Below the pieces are notes generated by a model. The model was not told where the DNA came from, ran no database searches, and saw nothing but the letters and a program-made list of their open reading frames with translations. This document shows, one piece after another, positions 32,795-43,239 of a DNA stretch of 64,000 bases. The first letter of the stretch is position 1. Every line of letters starts with the position of its first letter. Location of the stretch: contig OX457052.1 in the NCBI GenBank assembly GCA_949752735.1, forward strand, positions 13,858,037-13,922,036, read 5' to 3'. Position numbers and translations under genes: made by a program. The stretch is from Lumbricus terrestris (lineage: Eukaryota > Annelida > Clitellata > Crassiclitellata > Lumbricidae).

Positions 32795-33053
32795 ATATTA
32801 TTATTATAACCAAAGAATTTATCGAATTACGAATTAAATTTACTGCTATACGCTACCGGAAGTACCGGCTTCAATGGCGCATAGGCCTACTGTAACAGTT
32901 GACGTCAGAGTATACGTTGGCTATGGGTCGCCGAGTAGGCCTAAACCATGAATTTTCGTGTATGGTACGTACCATACGCGTATTCTATTTTTTGAAAGGT
33001 ACGTACGTATTTTAACGTATTCTATTTTAGGGTACGCGTACCCTCGAGCTTTG
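32795..33053 (+). mobile_element. hAT-like non-autonomous element, copy B, right part
   Basis: Resumes the copy C sequence order (ATAACCAAAGAATTTATCG...) after the LTR retrotransposon. It ends in GGGTACGCGTACCCTCGAG-CTTTG, followed by the second GTGATACC (33054-33061). With the left part the element is about 0.8 kb. Confidence 0.9.
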
Positions 33054-33275
33054 GTGATACCCTAGCCTACTGAACAAAGGACAGCTGCTGTCTCTGACCT
33101 CAAGCACACAACTGTATGCCATTACTCTAGGATTAGCAAAATTCCCAAAATACATGTTTTCCAAAGAATTGTGCAGACCTATTTCACAATTAGATATCTC
33201 AAATGCAATTACGCTGGACAAACATTCTGCAGAGCATTCTTAATACAGGAAATGGTTTGCATCAGCAGTCTCTCT

Positions 33276-34072
33276 ATGTCGGAATCTCTATTCCCTGTTT
33301 GCATGTGGTGATGATTCCTTAGTTTTCTCCATTATATCTGAGTCTCTGACTCTCTAGATATTATCCTGAGTGAAAGTGGCGAGTATTCTTTAGTTTTGTC
33401 CATAATATTGTTGTACGAGTCTTTATACCTGATTATAAAATTATGTGGTAATGATTTCAATCTTCCTCATTATGTCTGAATCTCTACCCTGTTTGAATGT
33501 GGTGACAGTTCTTTAATTTTCCCCCATTATGTCTGAATGTCTACCCTGTTTGAACGTGGTGACAGCTCTTTAGTTCTCCCCTATTATGTCTGAATCTCGT
33601 ACAGTGCTTGCATGTGATGACGATTCTTTAGTTTTGCTCATTATGTGTTAGTCTATTGGCTACCCTACTTGCACGTGGTGATGATTCTTTATCAATGATT
33701 CGCCATCAATGGTCTTCCTCTGAACCTCCGCTCTCTTTGTACAAATCCTTCTCAAACTTTCCTCTCATCTTAAGACAGTTTTATTTGGCCGCCCTGAGGT
33801 TGCGAGCGCCTCTGAGTAGACCCCTTGAAGAGGCGCTATATAAATGCATATAATGAATTAACGAATTCTTTTAGTTTCCTCCATTCTGTCTGGATATTTT
33901 TATTTGCATCATTGCATGACATTGTGGTGATACTTCTTTCTACCTCTGCTTTTAACCGATTCCAGCCAATTTCATCTCTAACTTTCACTTCCGTCTATTA
34001 GGATCTACGCCGTTAACTTTCTGTCGCGACTCTTGAATTAGGAAACTAAAATTTTCTCCCCTATTATGTCTA
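33276..34072. repeat. Degenerate minisatellite, unit about 60-70 bp
   Basis: CATTATGTCTGAATCTCTAC, CTGTTTGAATGTGGTGA and GATTCTTTAGTTTT recur at least six times between 33276 and 33690. Decayed pieces (CCCCTATTATGTCTACA at 34057-34073) continue up to the LINE insertion. A SINE/LINE tail interrupts it at 33786-33850. Confidence 0.8.
33786..33850 (+). repeat. SINE-1/LINE 3' end module
   Basis: GCGCCTCTGAGTAGACCCCT then TGAAGAGGCGCTATATAAATG. A tail-only insertion within the minisatellite. Confidence 0.65.
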
Positions 34073-34075
34073 CAT

Positions 34076-34990
34076 AAAGCTATCCGGACAGAACATTGGT
34101 AACATCAAAGTCAAGATTGCAGCCTGTTTCCATGATATTCAGTCTTGGTGTGCATCTATGCGCTTGAAGCTAAATGCCACCAAGACAGAACTCATTTGGT
34201 TTGACCGACAAAGTGGACGAAACAACAACCAATTAATGAAAACTCTTGACCTCGACTCCAACTGCTCTATTCCACCATCTGATGTGATCCGTGACCTCGG
34301 TGTGCTACTTGACAGCAGTTTACAGATGAACCAACATATATCTTCTATAGCCAGAGCATGCTTCTTTCACCTTCGTCGAATTCGACAGGTGAAACGTTCG
34401 CTGAATGAAACCTGCCTTCGTATTCTCACTCAAGCCCTCGTCATCTCTCGTCTCGACTACTGCAACTCTGTCCTATCTGGTCTTCCATCATCAACACTTC
34501 AACCCCTGTCTTCAGTTCTACACACGGCCGCTCGCCTGATAAAAGGAATTGGTCCCAGAGACCACATTACATCTACACTGAAACAACTACACTGGCTTCC
34601 CATCCGTGCTCGCATTGCTTTCAAAATTTACCTCCTGATGTTTCATATCCACTACGGAACTTCTCCATCCTACATGACATCCATGGTCACGTCATGTTCC
34701 GCCTCCAAGTCCAGAGGACTTCGATCGTCGTCGCGAAGTGACTTTGCTACACTTCGCACAAACCGGAAGTTTGGAAGTCGCGCTTTCGCTGTATCAGGAC
34801 CCAAAGAATGGAACAGTCTTCCAACCTTCATTCGCCAGTGCTCATCTGTTGTAGAGTTGAAATCAAAGTTAAAAACTCATTTATTTTCATTGCATTATAA
34901 CTAGATCTGTAGTGAAGCGCGCTCTTGTGCAAGACTTGTTTTGTTAAAGCGCGGTATAAATGACTAATTGTATTGTATTGTATTGTAAAA
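34076..34990 (+). pseudogene. 5'-truncated LINE with open RT C-terminal frame and (ATTGT)n tail
   Basis: The open frame (ATG at 34158, stop after 34904, 248 codons; in-frame sequence starts by 34083) covers the end of a non-LTR reverse transcriptase. It begins with a KLNATKTELIWF thumb-proximal motif, then DLGVLLDSSL, SRLDYCNSVL, LHWLPIRARIAFKIYLL and the closing EWNSLP...LKSKLKTHLF. This profile fits CR1/L2/Rex-type elements. The catalytic YxDD core and endonuclease are missing, so this is a dead-on-arrival copy despite the clean frame. The 3' UTR CTAGATCTGTAGTGAAGCGC and TATTGTATTG tail match the fragment at 10062-10203. Confidence 0.85.
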
Positions 34991-35436
34991 TTAACATCAA
35001 GCAAAGACTTTATATTCGAATGTCATATTGATGACTACACATGTACAATAGGCATATAGTCTACGTCTGTTCTTATCGTTTCCGTGACCAGCAAACCTAA
35101 ATGGGGAGCATGTGTTTCTCAGAATCATTGTCAAAACACGAATATATAATTTATAAGAGCACTCATTATCATTCCATGTTTATATCCAGTTGGTTTAATT
35201 GCCTTCTTCGGAGAAATCTTATGTCGCTATCAATTATGTAGGATATATCGATTGATAACGATCACGCTCTGATTTTTATTATCTCTGCCTTCCTCGGTTG
35301 GTGTCCGTCAGCCATCTTGCTACTCTGTTGCACAGTTGAATGCAAGCATTTCGTACTATGTCTGATTTTGTCAGAGACTTGTTGCAGCTGGTCATGCAAT
35401 ACACCATCATGGTGTTAAATACCATCGACGTGTACT
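34991..35436. other. Stretch without recognisable gene
   Basis: Nothing recognised. Confidence 0.35.
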
Positions 35437-35876
35437 TTATTATTTATATTATTAAACAGCATTATTTATATTATTAAACAGTATTATTTTTATTATTAAA
35501 CAGTATTATTTATATTATTAAAAAGTATTATTTATATTATCAAACAGTATTATTTATATTATTAAACAGTATTATTTATATTATTAAACAGTATTATTTA
35601 TATTATCAAACAGTATTATTTATATTATCAAACAGTATTATTTATATTATCAAACAGTATTATTTATATTATTAAACAGTATTATTTATATTAGTTAACA
35701 GTGTTATTTATATTATCAAACAGTATTATTTATATTATTAAACAGTTATTTATATTATCAAACAAACATTATTTATATTATTAAACAGTATTATTTATAT
35801 TATTAAACAGTATTATTTATATTAAACAGTGTTTCTTTATATTATTAAACAGCATTATTTATATTATTAAACAGTG
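35437..35876. repeat. 22-bp minisatellite
   Basis: About 20 copies of TATTATTTATATTATTAAACAG-like units, with CAAACAG variants recurring. Confidence 0.95.
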
Positions 35877-35989
35877 ACACTGTGTGAATTACCCCGACCA
35901 TTTCAGGGTGATATCGGATATGTCCTTTTATCATAATAATGCACTTGCTACCGAGCTCCTAGCATTCATGCTGCTAGTAACTGTTGACA

Positions 35990-36072
35990 GTAATTGTAAT
36001 CGTAAATCTCAAAATTTCTAGAGTCCACCCGAAAGCTGAGCGCAGGGCACCACTTATTCACAAGTAGTATGT
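35990..36072 (-). repeat. SINE-2 3' end fragment
   Basis: GTAATTGTAATCGTAAATCTC, then GAGCGCAGGGCACCACTTATTC, the inverse of the SINE-2 3' segment at 7741-7827. Confidence 0.6.
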
Positions 36073-36734
36073 GTGGCTTGCTACTCTAACGATGATATAG
36101 AAATGGTCGCTAACACAATACAACACACTGTTAAATTTGGTTTAATTGTAGGCCTATCATGATGGAAGGCTTTATAATTGCTTGCTTACTAAAATGCATC
36201 TTAATCTGGTGTTTCTCGAATTACTTGCTACTCTGGTCATATCAGGATATACATCATTACTGATTTTACATCTGATTGGAAGTTTTTTTAAATATTTTTA
36301 ATGACTTAAAATGACTAATCCCCCTTTTAGTCTTGTAGACTTCTGACAACTGTCTTTTTCTTGCAAATACTAAATTTCCTGGAAATCCTCTCTTAGTCAT
36401 AAGCTTCTTTAGTTTTGATGCATCATGTCAAAATCTCTTAAGTTCTCCGTTGCATGGATTCATTCATTACAGACTGGAGAAGACTTTTGCATGAAAGCAA
36501 TTTTTTTCCTGATGCATCAAGGCAAGATGTAGCAACCCATCTGAAAACGGAGTTATGGGTAGCGCAGGATAGCCAGTAAATGGCGCTCATCTTGTACGCT
36601 TGTGCATATATCCTGCGTCTCAGTTTGTTGACGATCGAGCATAATTCGGGCATCCTTTCCGAAATGACGAAGGCACTGCCGACGGAGAACATAATTTACG
36701 ATAATTTGATGTGAAGTATGAGAGCTTGTTGTTG
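36073..36734. other. Stretch without recognisable gene
   Basis: Nothing recognised. Confidence 0.35.
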
Positions 36735-37125
36735 TGGGATGACAGCGAATGGCTGGCTGGCTGTGGCTGACTGGTTGACAGTGGCTGGCTGATTGTCTTT
36801 GGCTGGCTGACTGACTCTAGCTGGCTGTGGCTGACTGGTCGATAGTGGCTGACTGATTGTCTGTTACTGGCTGTGACTGATTGGCTGAATGTGACTGACT
36901 GGCTGGCTGACTCAGTCACCTTAGTCATTGTGTGGCTGACTGACTGACTCTGGCTGGCTGGCTGAGGCTGACTGACTTTAGGTGGCAGTCACTAACTGGC
37001 AGTCACTAACTGGCAGTCTTAGTTTAGCTGACTGGTAGTTGCTGGCTGACTGACTTTAGGCTGGCTGAATGGCTGACAGTAGTTGACTGGCTGGCTGACT
37101 GAAGTGGGCTGGCAATTGCTGACTG
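36735..37125. repeat. Degenerate (GGCTGACT)n minisatellite
   Basis: Irregular tandem words GGCTGACTG, GGCTGTGGCTGAC and TGGCAGTCACTAAC over about 390 bp. Minus-strand Ser/Gln/Pro-rich frames are repeat readings. Confidence 0.85.
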
Positions 37126-38484
37126 ACAGTCTTCTCATATAGGCCTATACTGTATTAGACTATCCTGTCAAGATGTCCTACTAACTCACTGTTATGGCTA
37201 CAAGATCTATGTAAATGGCCGTCTCATACTCCTTACATCATATCCGTTGCATCAATCCAAATACATTTCCGAAGCGATTGAAACCGTGTTTCCTTTTTCT
37301 ACTGATGGTCACCACTGCAGCCTCCTCCTCAGCCTTCAACGCTCGCCCTCCGGCGGAATCGCCAGCGTTGGTGAAATTTTCAATATATATGCAAATAGAA
37401 TAAATGTTGACAAATGATTTTCCAATGGTCTGCTAATGCGGAATACTTGTTTCAGCTGTTTTTCCTTCGCTGCCTAGTGATTATACGATGGGGGGGCTTT
37501 GTAGTATCTGCTAAGCGGTCCTATTGAATCAGTGCAGCGGTGGTGGCGGGCGAGAGAAGAGTTGAGCAGCGTTGATTTCTCCCTGCCTGTCTCTCTATCT
37601 GTTTACATTCTAGGATTGGCGACGTTTGATGGGACTGTATAGGAAACAGATTTTCTCCACGAGTTATTTGTATGTTCGTGAATAAATCGCGGCCTAACAG
37701 CGTTCCATCTCAATCATATTTTGGCATATTGGTAGTCGCCCGGTTTGATAGGGTAGACTCATCGTTTACGGCTCCTACCAATCGCCTTCACGCCCGCGGT
37801 GACTGGAGAAAGCCACCCGGATTTTCGACACTATGGTAATTTGCCCGTCGAATCGCTTGATTTCTGTTGCACGTTTTACGACGAATGACTTTGGTTGACG
37901 TCCGTCTTTGCGGATTGACTGTATTGAACTGCGTGGGTTATGACTTGGCTGAAGTAATAACGGCGATTTGTGGATATTGCGACGACCGGGTGGGTGTGGT
38001 GTGGGTGAGGGTGTGGGTGTTGGCCGGAGGCACGAATGTTCGTTGATGCGGTATTGGTTCATTAATGTAATTAGTTTGAAGTGCTGCGTCGCAGTAAATT
38101 ATTCAATCTCTGCTTTTATTAATGTGCGCAGGCCGGATTATCATGCAAGGTCTGGAATTTCCTCTGGAAGAAATTCTATTTACATAGACTTTGCACTGGT
38201 CAGTGGTTACCTTGAGTGTGTGATTTATTATACCGGCGTTCGGGATTTGTTATTATAATCAACGTTCGTGCGCTTGCCCGAATTGAAGACCGAACTGTTG
38301 AGACTAATGGAGTTCACCATCCAATGCATTTGTCAAGATGATTCCAGGGAGGGAGGCTGCTCGTATTGTAACACAATACATGGAACACTGGAATAGACTT
38401 CTATATACTTACTATCAGTTCATTCCGCCTTTCTCTCTGGTAATCATTCCTCATCTTTCTCTTGCCTGAAATTCTGCAATTTCT
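37126..38484. other. Apparently unique, less AT-rich stretch
   Basis: No element recognised in about 1.35 kb. A plus frame at 37215-37403 has a hydrophobic segment (CFLFLLMVTTAASSSAF) that could be a signal peptide, but no donor site in the phase needed by the Ig exon was found. A GT-rich run is at 37986-38028. Confidence 0.35.
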
Positions 38485-38665
38485 CTTGAGGTCGATTGCA
38501 CTGAGAGTGCTTCTGAAAGGCATCTGCTGAGAGAAGCGCTTCATAATTGATCATAGACATACAATACAATACAGTACAATACAATTATGATGTGGTTGGG
38601 TTTGCATAGAATAGATCCATCTGATTCTGTAGAATCGCTGAGAGAAGCACTTTATAAATTGTCAC
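38485..38665 (+). repeat. Duplicated LINE/SINE-like 3' ends
   Basis: GCTGAGAGAAGCGCTTCATAA with an (ACAAT)n tail near 38560-38585, and GCTGAGAGAAGCACTTTATAA near 38637: two related tails in tandem. Confidence 0.45.
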
Positions 38666-38677
38666 TTACACTACAAG

Positions 38678-39473
38678 CAAAGCTCGAGGGTACGTACCGT
38701 ACGTATTCTATTTTTTGAAAGGTACGTACGTATTTTAACGTACCCTATTTTAGGGTACGTACACAATAAATAAAATACATTAACCACGTCATTGCTCATT
38801 ATAAGAATGTTCAATTTAATTTAAGCAAACACTCACCACCCAGTATACGGCGTAGTAAATTGCTGCAATGCTATATTGTAGGTCTATGTTTATCCAGCAT
38901 ACATTGCGCTTAATGCACTAATGTCAGTCAGTCGTCTCAGTTCTGCTGCAGCACTTCAAAGATGTGTTCTTGTGCTATTGCCTCATCCACCCCAGAACTG
39001 CTTGTCGAAAAAATTGCATTCAATCAAATAATTGTTGTTCGCATTTTTCAAAACTTTCGCGTGCGTCCATTCCTTCCCAGGTTCTCTGGGCATCGCTGAA
39101 TCGCTGACTGATGCGTAGTCTACATAGGTATAGCCTACTGCAACTTTCGAGTTAGGCTACACCAATTTGCAAACCAGCGACGTGTACTTAGCTCTCATCA
39201 CAAAGACAGTACAATTTGCATTAAATTAATTATAACCAAAGAATTTATCGAATTAAATTTACTGCTGCGCTACCGGAAGTACCGGTTTCAATGACGCATA
39301 GGCCTACAGTTGACGTCAGATTATACGTTGGCTATGGCTCGCTGAGTAAACCATGCATAAATAAATTTTTCGTGTATGGTACATGTACGTATCATACGCG
39401 TATTCTATTTTTTGAAAGGTACGTACGTATTTTAACGTATTCTATTTTAGGGTACGCGTACCCTCGAGCTTTG
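38678..39473 (+). mobile_element. hAT-like non-autonomous element, copy C (complete)
   Basis: 796 bp with 17-bp inverted termini CAAAGCTCGAGGGTACG and perfect 8-bp duplication ACTACAAG (38670-38677 and 39474-39481). A 53-bp subterminal module is present at both ends in direct orientation (38702-38754 and 39399-39451, two differences). No transposase frame. It serves as the uninterrupted reference for the split copy B. Confidence 0.9.
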
Positions 39474-39599
39474 ACTACAAGCAACCCAGAATATTTACTA
39501 AGACTGAGCATTTTAATTCCAACAATGCAGTATCTACAATGACAAAATTGGTCATGATTGATTTATATCTTTGTAAATAGAGCTAAAAAGTTTGCAACA

Positions 39600-40160
39600 G
39601 GCAGGACTAGCAATCCAGAATGAGGATTAACAATCCAGAATGAGGACTAACAATCCAGAATGAGGACTAGCAATCCAGAATGAGGACTAATAGTCCAGAA
39701 TGAGGACTAAAAATCCAGAATGAGGACTAACAATCCAGAATGAGGACTAACAGTCCAGAATGAGGACTAACAATCCAGAATGAGGACTAACAATCCAGAA
39801 TGTGGACTAGCAATCCAGAATGAGGACTAACAATCCAGAATGAGGACTAACAATCCAGAATGAGGACTAATAGTCCAGAATGAGGACTAACAATCCAGAA
39901 TGAGGACTAACAATCCATAATGAGGACTAACAATCCAGAATGAGGACTAACAATCCAGAATGAGGACTAACAATCCATAATGAGGTAATCCAGAATGTGG
40001 ACTAACAATCCAGAATGAGGACTAATAGTCCAGAATAAGGACTAAAAATCCATAATGTGGACTAACAATCCAGAATAAGGACTAACAATCCAGAATGAGG
40101 ACTAACAAGCCAGAATGAGGATTAACAATCCAGAATGAGGACTGACAATCCAAAATGAGG
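39600..40160. repeat. 20-bp minisatellite
   Basis: About 28 units of AATGAGGACTAACAATCCAG with TAGTCC, GTGG and ATAA variants. Confidence 0.95.
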
Positions 40161-40224
40161 ACACACTCATTTCGGTCTATTCCATTGGTCCTAATTTGCT
40201 TGCAATTCTTTTTACCCCACTACA

Positions 40225-40585
40225 TTCATTCATTCGTTCATTCATGAATTCATTTGTTCATTCATTCGTTCGTTCATTCATGCATTCATTCGTTCATTCA
40301 TGCATTCATTCATTCGTTCGTTCATTCATTCATTGATGCATTCATTCATTCATTTGTTCATTCATTCGTTCATTCATGCATTCATTCATTCATTCATTCA
40401 TTTGTTCATTCATTTGTTCATTCATTCATTCGTTCATTCATGCATTCATTCGTTCATTCGTTCATTCATGCATTCATGCATTTATTCGTTCGTTCATTCA
40501 TTTGTTGATGCATTCATTAATTCATTTGTTCATTCATTCGTTCATTCATTCGTTCGTTCGTTCGTTCGTTCGTTCATTCATACTA
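40225..40585. repeat. (CATT)n/(CGTT)n tetranucleotide repeat
   Basis: CATT, CGTT, TGTT and GCATT tetranucleotides for about 360 bp. Phe/His/Ser/Ile frames are artefacts. Confidence 0.95.
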
Positions 40586-40589
40586 TGAA

Positions 40590-40650
40590 CTTATGTAGCT
40601 CCCTTGAAGAAACTCACTCACGAGTGCCACCAACCCAACCAGTTGCTCTG
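40590..40650 (-). repeat. SINE-1/LINE 3' end module
   Basis: Minus-strand copy of the GGCGCT/CTTGAAG/GAGTGAG module adjoining the tetranucleotide repeat, which may have grown from its tail. Confidence 0.55.
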
Positions 40651-41171
40651 CCCTTTCTCTCCTGTCCTTTGCATATATGCTTTTAAATATTTTCTCTCAA
40701 TAATTCAAAAATTGTATATGATGTTTAACTGCCCGAAAAAAAATTCGCATTTGGTGTTTCCCATTATTTGATGTAGCCGTTATTTAGGTTAGTTTTTAGA
40801 ATCTACTTTGCCCATCTGGATATTTTTATCTATGGGGATTACTTGTGTTGGTATCGAAAAAACGTCATAACAAAGAATTACATAACCAAAGCGCTCGGGG
40901 AGCAATTTTGAAGCAGCGACAGAAATATTGCTGATTTGAAAGAGCGATAGTTATTATAGAGTGACGTAACGCTTTCATGAGGTTATTGTAAGGCGATAAT
41001 ATGAATGTCCATATACATGCATATTGAATACACACTGGAACATAAATAATGATCATAAAAAATTTAAAAAATAAATAACATGCAGACATGCATAACACGA
41101 GAGTGACAAATAAATTATTAGTTAATCTCCGTAGTCTGTTTAGTAGGGAATTACACAAGAGGGAATATGGT
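40651..41171. other. Stretch without recognisable gene
   Basis: AT-rich, with one minus frame of 97 codons (40865-41158) lacking any recognised motif. Confidence 0.35.
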
Positions 41172-41421
41172 CAGTGACGTAGCGAGGAATTTATGATGGG
41201 GGGTTTATGGCCTGGCTGGATGACCTTCCTGACACCAGCCCAACAGTGTTACAGTATATAAAAGGGAATAAAGTAACAAAGGGAATAAAGTAAGAAAAAC
41301 AATTGTTACTACAAACAATTGTTTTGTTTTTTCGTATTTAAGTGGATAAATAACCTTTAAAAACCTTTTTTCCTAAGCCAATGGGGGTTTAACCCCCGAA
41401 ATCCCCTTGTCTACGCCACTG
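41172..41421. mobile_element. Putative hAT-type miniature element
   Basis: Left end CAGTGACGTAGCGAGG and right end CTACGCCACTG are inverted matches of the CAGTGGCGTAG terminus common in animal hAT miniature elements. Both ends adjoin GGGG-containing sequence. An 8-bp duplication could not be confirmed, so it is probably old or rearranged. Confidence 0.5.
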
Positions 41422-41495
41422 AGGTTCAGATATTTGTGGCCAGAAATTACCGTCTATTCACATTATTTATAAAGGAGTTAATTGAGTTTGTTCTA

Positions 41496-42671
41496 CAGGG
41501 TGGGCCAAAAAAAGTAATCCCCTACGGCTTTTTGTCAATATCTTGGCCAAAAATAGGAATTTTTCAAATCCAGTTTAACGGACTTGAAGGTAATTCATAT
41601 CTACGTACAATAGCCAAATTTCATCGCCATATGTGAAACAGAACAAAAGTTATATCACTTTTAGTGAGACCACCCACCGTTTTTTGACGATTCAAAAACG
41701 CGACGCAACAAAAAGTAACAAAAACCAATTTAATTATTCTGGCCAATATCTTGGCCGGAAGTAAGAATTTTGAAATGAAATTTTACAGGCTTAAAGATAA
41801 TTCATATCTACACATGATGGCCAGATTTCAGCAAAATATTTCAAACAGAATAAAAGTTATGGCACTTTTAAGGAGGCCACCCACCGCTTTTTGACGATTC
41901 AAAGACGTAACGCAGCAAAAAGTAGCAAAACACGATTTTATTAAGGCTCATCTCAAATAATTGTTATCAAATAGTCTTTGATAATGCCAGATAATCATTA
42001 TTATTACTATTTAAAAAAGGACCAGGGTACCAGCGTAGCTGCAGCCTGCAGGTCACTGAAAAGTCACTTAGCAAGATGACTCTCAAATTGGTAAATAAGA
42101 AATCTGTCAGATTAATCAACAGGTCCATCAAGAACTTTGCAAAGAGACTAAAAAGAAGTGTTGGCACTGGTGGTGGGCACATTGAACACAAGTTGTGAAT
42201 CACTATCAAGTTCAGTTCCAAACAGTTATTTGAGATATGACTTGATAAAATCACGTTTTTGTTACTTTTTGTTGCGTTATGTTTTTTAATCGTCAAAAAC
42301 GGTTGGTGACCTCACTAAAAGTGATATAACTTTTGTTGTGTTTGAAGTACTTTTATGAAATCTGGCCATCATGTGTAAATATGAATTGTCTTTAAACCTG
42401 TAACGATTCATTTTGAAATTCTTACTTCTGGCCATGATATTAGGAAAAAAACTAATTTTTGTTGCGTTTCGTTTTTGAATCGTCAAAAAACGGTGGGTGG
42501 CCTCACTAAAGGTTATATAACTTTTGTTCTGTATGAAATTTTTTTGTAATTTGACCATTGTACGTAAATATGAATTGCCTTTAAGACTGTAAAGTTTCAT
42601 TTAAAAATTCGTATGTTTGGCCAAGATATTGGCAAACAATCGTAGGGGATTACTTTTTTTGGCCCACCCTG
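41496..42671. mobile_element. Mariner-like non-autonomous foldback element
   Basis: Termini CAGGGTGGGCCAAAAAAAGT in inverse orientation, inside TA dinucleotides (41494-41495, 42672-42673). Each arm contains two head-to-tail copies of a unit of about 200 bp (containing AATTCATATCTAC, AAAGTTAT, CCACCCACCG and TTTTTGACGATTCAAA), and the arms are inverted about a unique centre (about 41945-42235). No transposase frame. Confidence 0.8.
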
Positions 42672-42689
42672 TATAATATGGTAGAGAGA

Positions 42690-43239
42690 GAATTTGTTTG
42701 CCAGAAATTACCGTCCATTCACATTATTTATAAAGGAGTTAATTGAGTTTTTCTATAATACGCAAGAGAGAGTTTTGATTGAAGAATGCGTGGGTTGCAT
42801 TTATATAGAGATTTGTTATGAGCATCATTGGTGCGATTCCAGAGATATACTTATATTTTGATATGCATCGGGTTCCGTACTATGTTGCTAGCTTCAAAGG
42901 GACGATGGATGTCGGGATAAAAAGGCGCTGGCTAAAAGGTCAGTGAGTGGGTGAAATGAAGCGGTGAGGCATGCGTTCATTTGTTGATAATTGCGAAAAT
43001 TGACCAGTCAGTGTTAAACGAGAATCTCTCAGTTTTGCGAAAGACCGTGTCCAGTGATGTTCAGTCAAGCGAATGCAAGCAATATGCGCTCGAGCGAATG
43101 TCGTGGATTGGGAGAAGAATCATACTGTGTGTTTCACTCAGTCACTTGTGACCTTATTGTGTGTATACTAGAATACATAAGGCATTTGGTTAGTAAAGGG
43201 TATGCCTACTTACTTACTTAGCTGTATTGTTTAGACTAT
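42690..43239. other. Duplicated flank then unrecognised sequence
   Basis: 42697-42757 repeats 41437-41492, the left flank of the mariner-like element, with few differences (CCAGAAATTACCGTC and TATAAAGGAGTTAATTGAG). The rest is unremarkable. Confidence 0.6.

Noticed and set aside
37215..37403. First exon with signal peptide for the Ig gene
   Set aside because: The hydrophobic stretch is suggestive, but the only GT donor considered is phase 0 whereas the Ig exon needs phase 1, and the distance is 17 kb with no linking evidence.
42286..42600. 104-codon minus-strand frame
   Set aside because: It lies in the inverted arms of the mariner-like foldback element and has no transposase motif.
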